Of a DNA stretch of 13,881 bases, positions 8,330 to 13,881 are shown piece after piece. Position numbers and translations under genes: made by a program. The notes beneath the pieces are model-generated. The model saw only the letters and a program-made list of their open reading frames with translations, did not search any database and was not told the origin of the DNA. The DNA comes from Alphaproteobacteria bacterium (GTDB lineage: Bacteria; Pseudomonadota; Alphaproteobacteria; Rhizobiales; Aestuariivirgaceae). The DNA lies in assembly GCA_020441605.1 (NCBI GenBank), contig JAGRLX010000277.1, positions 1-13,881 of the forward strand, in the 5' to 3' direction. Each line of letters opens with the position of its first letter. Position 1 is the stretch's first letter.

Positions 8330-9075
8330 CAGCGGTCCTTCTTGTGTTTCTTCTTCTTGTGCTTTTCCTTCGGCTCGTCGCGGCGCGTGGGCGCGACGAC
8401 AGCGCGGGCCTCGTCCTTGCCCATCTCGCCGGCCTGCTTGCCATAGGTCTTGAAGCGGGCCAGCACGGTTTCCATCTGGGTCTCGTTCAGGATCACCGGC
8501 TTGCCGGCCTGAAGTGCTGCCCAATACTGATGGCAGAGGGTTTCGACTTCGCCGGCCCGCCACAACGCCTTGTCGAGGTTGGGGCCGAAGACGATCTGGC
8601 CATGGTTGCCGAGCAGGCAGGCGGAGCGGTCCTCGAGGGCCTTGAGCATGACGTCGGATAGTTCCTGGGTGCCGAATTCGGCATAGTCGGAACAACGGAT
8701 CGTGGTGCCGCCGCCGATGCCAATCATGTAGTGGAAGGGCGGGATGTCCTTGCGCAGACAAGCGAGTGCGGTGGCGTAGATCGAATGGGTGTGGACAATG
8801 GCGCCGGCCTCGGGGCGGTGCTTGAAGATATCCATGTGCATGCGCCATTCCGTCGAAGGCAGATAGTCGCCAATATAACCGCCTTCGAGATCCATTTCCA
8901 CCACGTGCTCCGGCTTCATCACATCATAGGGGATACCAGAGGCGGTGATGAGGAAACCCTCATCCGTCCGTACACTGACATTACCGGAAGTGCCCTGGTT
9001 GATGCCCTCCTCGTTCATGCGGAGGCAGGTTTCGATGACCTTCTTGCGCAGGTCGAGATATTTGAGCTTTGCCAT
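8329..9075 (-). CDS. Class II aldolase/adducin-family protein (FucA/AraD-like) with polybasic tail
   Basis: A 248-residue zinc-dependent aldolase/epimerase-fold protein. Likely metal ligands are visible at the family positions: Glu76 in STEW, His95 and His97 in VHTHS, and His158 in GNHG. The phosphate-binding loops GTSGNVS (28-34) and TASG (44-47) are intact, so it should act on a sugar phosphate, cleaving it or epimerising it. The core ends near residue 215; beyond it is an extra tail that becomes strongly basic at 236-248 (KEKHKKKKHKKDR), absent from typical FucA (about 215 residues). A GGAG ribosome-binding site six bases before ATG 9075 supports the start. It is the first gene of its unit, transcribed away from the second FGGY kinase. 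Confidence 0.9.
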   Translation of the reverse strand: MAKLKYLDLRKKVIETCLRMNEEGINQGTSGNVSVRTDEGFLITASGIPYDVMKPEHVVEMDLEGGYIGDYLPSTEWRMHMDIFKHRPEAGAIVHTHSIYATALACLRKDIPPFHYMIGIGGGTTIRCSDYAEFGTQELSDVMLKALEDRSACLLGNHGQIVFGPNLDKALWRAGEVETLCHQYWAALQAGKPVILNETQMETVLARFKTYGKQAGEMGKDEARAVVAPTRRDEPKEKHKKKKHKKDR

Positions 9076-9119
9076 GTCGAACTCCAGTCGAGACGATGAT
9101 TGAGGGATGCTGGCCGGGA

Positions 9120-9149
9120 GCTATAGTCTCACCCCATTGTCATATACAA
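9120..9149 (-). promoter_or_regulatory. Candidate promoter and operator in the divergent intergenic region
   Basis: The 140-base gap (9076-9215) between the divergent aldolase and kinase genes holds a possible minus-strand promoter: TTGTAT (9149-9144), an 18-base spacer and TATAGC (9125-9120). A short inverted repeat TTGT-N5-ACAA (9137-9149) overlaps the -35 box and could be an operator, as for GntR-type regulators. The plus strand has TTGTCA at 9137-9142 but no good -10 partner. All are weak matches. Confidence 0.3.
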
Positions 9150-9215
9150 GCTCCGGGTGACGATTGACGGCCATGCAATCCATGCGCAGACTGACCGAAA
9201 AAACGAGTCTTCACC

Positions 9216-10619
9216 ATGTCACTTGAACGCCCGCGCGGCATCGCGGTTGCCGATGTCGGATTTACCAACACCAAGATCGCATTGTTTTCGCCGGAACTGG
9301 AACAGGTGGCGGAGCACAAGGTCGCGAGCCGCCATGTCGAGGGGCCACCTTATCGCCATATCGACCCCGAGCCGATGGTTGCCCTGTGCCGCGATGTCCT
9401 GACCGAGCTTGACCGCATTCTGCCGGTCGATGCCGTGGTGCCGACGGCCCATGGCGCGGCCCTCGCCTGTCTGGATGCCGCAGGCAATCTTGCTCTACCG
9501 GTCATGGATTATACCAGCGAGCCTCCACCGGACATTGTCGCCGGCTACCGTCAGATCGCGCCAGGCTTCGGTGAAACCTTCTGTACCCTTCTGCCCATGG
9601 CCTTGACCCATGGCCTGCAGCTCTACTGGCAGCAGCAGGCCTTCCCGGACGACTTCGCCCGGATCCGTACCGTCATTCCCTGGATCCAGTACGTGGGCTT
9701 CCGGCTCAGTGGAACCGCGGTCACCGAGATCTCGAGCATGTCATGCCAGACCCATCTGATGGATACCCGCGCCCAGACGCTCTCGTCGCTCGTCAGGCGC
9801 CAGGGCTGGACGCCGCTGTTTCCCCCGATGGCTAAGGCGTGGGAGACCATCGGCTCGTTGAAGGCAGATCTTCGCCGACCGGGTTTCCGCGGCCGTGGCG
9901 CGGTGCTGGGCGGCGTTCATGATTCGACGGCCAATTTCATGCGTTATGTCGCTGCCGGGCTCAAGGCCTTCAGCCTGGTCTCGACGGGAACCTGGAGCAT
10001 CGCCTTCGATACCTCGACGCCGCTCGATCATCTGGTGGAGGACCGCGACACCAATACCAACACCGATGTCTTGGGCCGCACCGTGGCCTGCAGCAGGTTC
10101 TTCGGCGGCAGGGAGTTCGAACTGGTGGGCCAGGGCGCGCCGGCCGAGGCCGCGACCCTCGCCATGGTGCAGGGGCTCGTGGCGGCGGGCGTGATGGCGC
10201 TGCCGTCCTTCACCGATTCAGGCGGGCCGGTGCCGCGTTCGGCGGGCTACGGCCGGATCGAGGGGGCGCTGCCGCCGGGCGCTGAGGCCAGGGCGTCGCT
10301 GGCCGCACTCTACTGCGCTCTGATGGTGTCCGAGCAGCTCGACGCCATTTCGTCGCGTCATGACATCGTGGTCGATGGGCCGTTCGGGCAGAATCCGGTG
10401 CTGATGGCGATCCTTGCCCAGCTCAGGCGGGGTCAGAAACTCATGGTGTCGGATCTGCGCGACGGCACAACGGCAGGCGCGGCGGTTATGGCCCTGGTCG
10501 ACGACGGGCGGCTGCCGACCATCGCGCTCCAGCTCGCTTCGGTGCCGCCGGCCGGTATCGATGGCCTTCAGGCCTATCAGCAGACGTGGAAGGAGAGAGC
10601 CTATGCGCATCTGGCCTAG
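9216..10619 (+). CDS. Divergent FGGY-family carbohydrate kinase (rhamnulokinase/fuculokinase-like)
   Basis: A 467-residue sugar kinase of the FGGY fold, clearly different from the kinase at 1854-3380. The N-terminal phosphate strand AVADVGFTNTKIAL (10-23) has Asp12; GGVHDSTANF contains the putative catalytic Asp236; STGTWSIAF (256-264) is the ATP phosphate loop. The C-terminal nucleotide-binding loop reads VVDGPFGQNPVLM (385-397) instead of the common GGGxxSxxWxQ, which places it in the divergent branch with rhamnulokinase-like bacterial kinases. The ATG has only a weak ribosome-binding site. It is transcribed divergently from the class II aldolase; kinase/aldolase pairs of this kind handle ketose or lactone-derived sugars (for example fuculose and rhamnulose), so a joint role is likely but its substrate is unknown. 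Confidence 0.88.
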   Translation: MSLERPRGIAVADVGFTNTKIALFSPELEQVAEHKVASRHVEGPPYRHIDPEPMVALCRDVLTELDRILPVDAVVPTAHGAALACLDAAGNLALPVMDYTSEPPPDIVAGYRQIAPGFGETFCTLLPMALTHGLQLYWQQQAFPDDFARIRTVIPWIQYVGFRLSGTAVTEISSMSCQTHLMDTRAQTLSSLVRRQGWTPLFPPMAKAWETIGSLKADLRRPGFRGRGAVLGGVHDSTANFMRYVAAGLKAFSLVSTGTWSIAFDTSTPLDHLVEDRDTNTNTDVLGRTVACSRFFGGREFELVGQGAPAEAATLAMVQGLVAAGVMALPSFTDSGGPVPRSAGYGRIEGALPPGAEARASLAALYCALMVSEQLDAISSRHDIVVDGPFGQNPVLMAILAQLRRGQKLMVSDLRDGTTAGAAVMALVDDGRLPTIALQLASVPPAGIDGLQAYQQTWKERAYAHLA

Positions 10620-11580
10620 TGTCCTGATCGTGGCGGCCCTGGCTGCGCCGGCCCAGGCCTTCGATTGCGGCGAGGCCGCGACCCCGGTGGAAAAGGCCAT
10701 CTGCGCCGACGACGGTCTCATGGCCCTCGATGGGCAGATGGCCGCTGCCTATGGAGAGGTCCGGAAGCTTTCGACCGACGACGAACGCCGCATGCTGGCC
10801 CTGTCCCAGAAGGCCTGGATTGACGGCCGCGAGGCCGGCTGCGGCGGTCAGGTTGCCGACCTTGCCGCCTGCATACGTTCGACGACCGAGGAGCGGCTGC
10901 GGCTCCTGTCCGGCGCGGCCGAAAGCGGTCCGGGGATTCCGGGCCGGGTCATTCCGGTGTTCATCCTCCAGGAAGGCGATGCCGAGCGCTACGATCTTGA
11001 CATCACCCTGCTGCGCCTCGCCGCGGCTGCGACCCCCGGCGCCGGGCGCTTCAATGCCATCGCGGAGGAGATCGGCAGGCGGGTCAAGCTTGGACCTCAT
11101 GACGAAGACACGGCGGGCCATACCTATGCCCTGCAGGAGGCGATGACGATCAGCTATGCCTCGTCGCGGCTCGTTTCGGTCGAGCACAGTTTCTGGTCCG
11201 ACCTTGGCGGCGCCCACGGCAATGGCGGGGTGCAGAATTTCAATTTTGACATGGCGTCGGGCCGCGACCTGACGATCGGCGATTTCTTCGGCGAGGACGC
11301 CTTCGCCTGGCTTTCCGGCGCGTGCAAGGCGCAGATCGTGGCCGCGAAGGCCACGCGCCTCGGCGGTGAAACCTATGATGCCGCGAGCGACAGCTTCCTC
11401 TCCGACGAGGTGATCGGCGAGCATGTCGCGACGCTGTCGCGCTGGCGGTTTGGCGAAAGCGAGGCTCGGGTCAGCTTCGATGCCTATGCCATCGGATCCT
11501 ATGCCGAGGGGAGCTACGATTGCCGATTCGCGATGGACGATCTGAGGGCGCGGGCCCTGCCCGGCGCGCCGCTGCCGTAA
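10603..11580 (+). CDS. Secreted LprI-domain protein with DUF3298-like C-terminus
   Basis: A 325-residue exported protein. A signal peptide is evident: short basic start, hydrophobic core VLIVAALAAP, and cleavage after AQA (17-19). Residues 20-100 form a lysozyme-inhibitor-LprI-like (DUF1311) domain with four cysteines (22, 34, 80, 90) and the typical AYGEVRKL...QKAWIDGREAGC pattern. The C-terminal part resembles DUF3298 (RsiV-type), with SFWSDLGGAHGN (196-207) and the FDMASGRDLTIGDFF stretch. It likely acts in the periplasm or envelope; function is not established for this architecture. The ATG has an AAGGAG-type site and overlaps the kinase end by 17 bases in another frame, so it could be co-transcribed although no metabolic link is obvious. 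Confidence 0.82.
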   Translation: MRIWPSVLIVAALAAPAQAFDCGEAATPVEKAICADDGLMALDGQMAAAYGEVRKLSTDDERRMLALSQKAWIDGREAGCGGQVADLAACIRSTTEERLRLLSGAAESGPGIPGRVIPVFILQEGDAERYDLDITLLRLAAAATPGAGRFNAIAEEIGRRVKLGPHDEDTAGHTYALQEAMTISYASSRLVSVEHSFWSDLGGAHGNGGVQNFNFDMASGRDLTIGDFFGEDAFAWLSGACKAQIVAAKATRLGGETYDAASDSFLSDEVIGEHVATLSRWRFGESEARVSFDAYAIGSYAEGSYDCRFAMDDLRARALPGAPLP

Positions 11581-11654
11581 GGAATTGCGGCAAGCCGTTA
11601 ACCTCCTGTCAATCCGCCGGGGGCAGCATGGACGGGCAACATCGGAGGTCCAGG

Positions 11655-12092
11655 ATGCGTTCAGATCCCCATGACGACGGAACCGTACCGGTCTTCACGC
11701 TCAGCTGTCCCGGTTACAAGCCGCAACGGACCCGCGGCAAATCGGCGAAGAAGGGCGCTACGGCGGCGGGCGCCGGCAATCTCACCTTCGCCATCGGCAG
11801 CGAGGTGGTGGCCGAGATCGCCCATGCCGATCTTCTCGAAAGCTGGCAGGCGGCGGAAGAGCTGACCCCGGCCGAGACCGTCAAGATGGCCAAGGTCGCC
11901 GCCGATCATCTGGGCGCGATCCTCGACAGCGGGTTGCAGTCGGCCGACCTCACCGAAGCGGTCACCGACGCCGCCGTGGTGCTGCTCCTGGCTCTCAAGC
12001 GCCAGGGGATTTCCGATCCGAAGCGGATTCCTCCGTGCACCGTGATGTGGAATGGACAGGAGGGCCAGGAGCGTGTTCTTCTCGGCGCATGA
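11655..12092 (+). CDS. Hypothetical protein of 145 residues
   Basis: I do not recognise this protein. It has no signal peptide or membrane segment. The N-terminal 40 residues are basic, Gly/Ala-rich and probably disordered (QRTRGKSAKKGATAAGAG). The remainder is predicted mainly helical by composition: an acidic segment ELTPAETVKMAKVAADHLGAIL (69-90) is followed by an alanine/leucine-rich stretch VTDAAVVLLLALKRQG. The start ATG at 11655 is supported by GGAGG at 11644-11648 with six bases of spacing; an in-frame upstream ATG at 11628 lacks one. Its TGA overlaps the start of the VOC gene (ATGA), so the two are coupled. The 74 bases before it hold no structure I can name. Confidence 0.72.
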   Translation: MRSDPHDDGTVPVFTLSCPGYKPQRTRGKSAKKGATAAGAGNLTFAIGSEVVAEIAHADLLESWQAAEELTPAETVKMAKVAADHLGAILDSGLQSADLTEAVTDAAVVLLLALKRQGISDPKRIPPCTVMWNGQEGQERVLLGA

Positions 12093-12526
12093 AGAAGCGC
12101 CCGCCTGAGCAATCTCCCCCCGTGTCCCCGCCCGACTATGGCCGCAGCCTGCGCGGCCTGGGCTTCAACCTGCTGGTCGCCGACGTGCCCCGGGCCGTGA
12201 GGTTCGCCACCGGCGTGCTGGGCGCCACCAGCTTCTATGATGATGTCGATTTCGCGGCGCTGAAGCTCAATGGCGGCGACTTCATGTTCCATGCCGACCA
12301 TACCTATGCCGACCATCCGCTGTCGGGCATCGTCCGGGGGGTGGAGGCGCGCGGCATCGGCGTCGAACTCCGGCTCTATGGCGCTGATCCGGATGCCTGC
12401 GAGGCGCGGGCGCGGGCGCTGGGCTACACGGTGCTGGCCGGGTCGATGGACAAGCCGCACGGGCTTCGCGAATGCATGATCCTCGACGACGAGGGCTATG
12501 TCTGGGTGCCGTCGCTGGCGATCTAG
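12089..12526 (+). CDS. VOC-superfamily (glyoxalase/bleomycin resistance-like) protein
   Basis: A 145-residue single-unit vicinal oxygen chelate protein. The pattern LRGLGFNLLVADVPRAVRFATGVLGAT (21-47) is the typical first beta-alpha-beta-beta module, and GIGVELRLYGADPDACEARARALGYTVL (89-116) is the second, ending in MILDDEGYVWVPS with a possible metal-ligand Glu136; Glu93 and His71 are other candidate ligands. The family includes glyoxalases, dioxygenases and antibiotic-binding proteins, so the reaction cannot be assigned. The start at 12089 overlaps the preceding stop as ATGA; an in-frame GTG at 12035 would give an 18-residue extension inside the neighbour and is less likely. Confidence 0.85.
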   Translation: MKKRPPEQSPPVSPPDYGRSLRGLGFNLLVADVPRAVRFATGVLGATSFYDDVDFAALKLNGGDFMFHADHTYADHPLSGIVRGVEARGIGVELRLYGADPDACEARARALGYTVLAGSMDKPHGLRECMILDDEGYVWVPSLAI

Positions 12527-12633
12527 GCTGCCAGCAGCCGCTTCACTTCGGCCTTGTCGTCTGGCAGGGCGCCGGCTCTTCCCCAGGGGCCGGTGATCGC
12601 GTAGCGTAAGTCTCCGCGGATTCGGAGGATCAT
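12523..12633 (-). pseudogene. Possible 3' remnant of an interrupted minus-strand gene
   Basis: The minus strand of the gap before the restriction gene reads as 36 codons ending in TAG: the last residues are GPWGRAGALPDDKAEVKRLLAA, preceded by RGDLRYAIT. Composition, a plausible amphipathic C-terminal helix and a stop that overlaps the VOC stop in convergent arrangement look like the genuine end of a protein rather than random bases. The frame has an ATG at 12633 but no ribosome-binding site, and upstream it would run antisense through the restriction gene. I do not recognise the family. It could equally be chance. Confidence 0.3.
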
Positions 12634-13881
12634 GAGCCAGCATCTCGTCAACGCCTATCTCAACGAGCTCGACCGCCTGAAGAAGATTTCCGGCTCGCTC
12701 AATGAGCAGGTGGTGCGCGAGGCCTTCAAGGACCTGCTCAAGGCCTGGTCCCGGCAGCAGGGCCTCGTCTTCGTGGCCGAGCACGACTACCAGACGAAAC
12801 TCAAGACCACGGTCTATCCGGACGGCACCATCCTGCACGATATCCGCGTGCCGCTGGGCTATTGGGAGGCGAAGGACACCAAGGACGATCTCGACGCGGA
12901 AATCGCCAGGAAGACCGCCAGGGGCTACCCGCAAGACAACATCATCTACGAGAACGGCGCAACCGCCGTGCTCATCCAGAACAGGCAAGAGGTCGTGCGT
13001 TGCGACATGACGGAGGCGAAGGACCTGCTCCGCCTGGTCAGCCTGTTCTTTTCCTACGAGCGGCCGGAAATCGCCGAGTTCCGCAAGGCGGTGGAGCAAT
13101 TCAAGGCCGATTTGCCCGCCGTGCTGGCGGCGCTGCGCGAGAAGATCGACGCGGCCTATGACGGCAACACGCCGTTCCAGAAGGCGGCACGCAAATTCCT
13201 CAAGCACGCCAGGGACACGATCAACCCGTCGGTCTCCGAGGCCGATGTGCGCGAAATGCTCATCCAGCACATCCTCACCGAGGAAATCTTCGCCCATGTC
13301 TTCAACGATGGCGCCTTCCACCGCGAGAACAACATCGCGAAGGAGCTCTACGCGCTGGAGGGCGAGTTCTTCACCGGGGCCACCAAACGCAACACGCTGA
13401 AGGCGCTGGAACCCTATTATGCGGCGATCCGCGCCAACGCGGCCGTCATCACCTCGCACCACGAGAAGCAGGGCTTCCTCAAGGCGATCTACGAGAATTT
13501 CTACAAGGTCTACAACCCCAAGGCGGCCGACCGGCTGGGCGTGGTCTACACGCCGAACGAGATCGTCAGGTTCATGATCGAGGGGGCGGACTGGCTCTGC
13601 CACACGCATTTCGGCAAGAACCTCATCGATGGCGATGTGGAAATCCTCGATCCCGCCACCGGGACCGGCACCTTCATCTGCGAGCTGCTGGAACATTTCA
13701 GGGGCCAGCCGCAGAAGCTGGCGCATAAGTACAAGAACGAGCTTCACGCCAACGAAGTGGCGATCCTGCCTTACTATGTGGCGAACCTGAACATCGAGGC
13801 GACCTATGCGGCGATCACCGGCCAGTTCGCCGAGTTTCCCAACCTGTGCTTCGTGGATACGCTGGACAATGTGGCGGGGCT
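12632..13881 (+). CDS. Type IIG/ISP-like restriction-modification protein: nuclease motif plus N6-adenine methyltransferase (partial)
   Basis: The frame from ATG 12632 is open to the window edge (416 residues visible, stop not seen). Near the N-terminus, Asp70 and Glu79-Ala-Lys81 (HDIRVPLGYWEAKD) fit a PD-(D/E)XK nuclease site. A helical spacer follows, then the methyltransferase start: GVVYTP (303-308, motif X-like) and the SAM-binding motif I DPATGTGTF (340-348). The NPPY catalytic motif and target-recognition domain would be further on. No helicase appears between nuclease and methyltransferase, so it is closer to single-chain type IIG enzymes or to the proteins databases call 'type ISP' than to helicase-bearing LlaGI. 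A GGAGG lies only three bases before the ATG, which is short. It would methylate host DNA and cut unmodified invading DNA. Confidence 0.88.
   Translation, partial: MSQHLVNAYLNELDRLKKISGSLNEQVVREAFKDLLKAWSRQQGLVFVAEHDYQTKLKTTVYPDGTILHDIRVPLGYWEAKDTKDDLDAEIARKTARGYPQDNIIYENGATAVLIQNRQEVVRCDMTEAKDLLRLVSLFFSYERPEIAEFRKAVEQFKADLPAVLAALREKIDAAYDGNTPFQKAARKFLKHARDTINPSVSEADVREMLIQHILTEEIFAHVFNDGAFHRENNIAKELYALEGEFFTGATKRNTLKALEPYYAAIRANAAVITSHHEKQGFLKAIYENFYKVYNPKAADRLGVVYTPNEIVRFMIEGADWLCHTHFGKNLIDGDVEILDPATGTGTFICELLEHFRGQPQKLAHKYKNELHANEVAILPYYVANLNIEATYAAITGQFAEFPNLCFVDTLDNVAG

Noticed and set aside
7016..8446. Plus-strand open frame of 476 codons opposite the DRL-like gene
   Set aside because: No recognisable motifs and low-complexity His/Gly/Asp content; the minus frame has Rossmann and SAF domain features.
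12547..12600. GC-rich imperfect hairpin (CCGGC...GCCGG) as terminator after the VOC gene
   Set aside because: Only seven pairs including a G-U pair, and no T tract follows, so a terminator call is not supported.
11906..13747. Long minus-strand open frame opposite the VOC and restriction genes
   Set aside because: It is the antisense shadow of GC-rich coding sequence. It is Arg/Val/Asp-rich without any domain pattern, while the plus-strand frames show clear VOC and methyltransferase motifs.

Overview
The window is GC-rich, tightly packed bacterial DNA with ATGA/TGATG gene overlaps. Its mix of families (UgpC/MalK-type sugar ABC transporter, FGGY kinases, a SAF-domain DXR-like oxidoreductase) suggests an alphaproteobacterium, probably Hyphomicrobiales (Rhizobium/Brucella/Mesorhizobium relatives). 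This placement is inference from gene content; no rRNA or tRNA marker is present.

Positions 1-9075 hold two minus-strand transcription units that look like one catabolic locus. The downstream unit (6822 to beyond base 1) encodes two sugar-type ABC permeases, a Tat-like solute-binding protein, an FGGY kinase, a glycerol-1-phosphate-dehydrogenase-family (EgsA/AraM) enzyme, and an ABC ATPase cut by the window edge. The upstream unit (9075-7007) encodes a class II (FucA/AraD-type) aldolase and a SAF-domain oxidoreductase resembling DRL, the alternative DXP reductoisomerase. A strong terminator-like hairpin (6958-6988) and an operator-like palindrome (6868-6895) separate the units. A divergent promoter region (9076-9215) leads to a second, unusual FGGY kinase on the plus strand.

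Together these genes make a plausible import, phosphorylation, oxidation/isomerisation and aldol-cleavage route for a polyol or branched sugar. The substrate cannot be read from sequence. The combination of a DRL-type enzyme with an aldolase, two kinases and an EgsA-type dehydrogenase is the best candidate here for an undescribed pathway.

From 10603 to 12526 (plus strand) there are three unrelated small genes: a secreted LprI-domain/DUF3298-like protein overlapping the kinase end, a 145-residue protein of unknown function, and a VOC-fold protein. From 12632 to the edge lies the N-terminal part of a restriction-modification protein with a PD-(D/E)XK-like nuclease motif and an N6-adenine methyltransferase. 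A short minus-strand open frame at 12523-12633, ending convergently on the VOC gene, may be the leftover 3' end of a gene interrupted when the restriction gene arrived.
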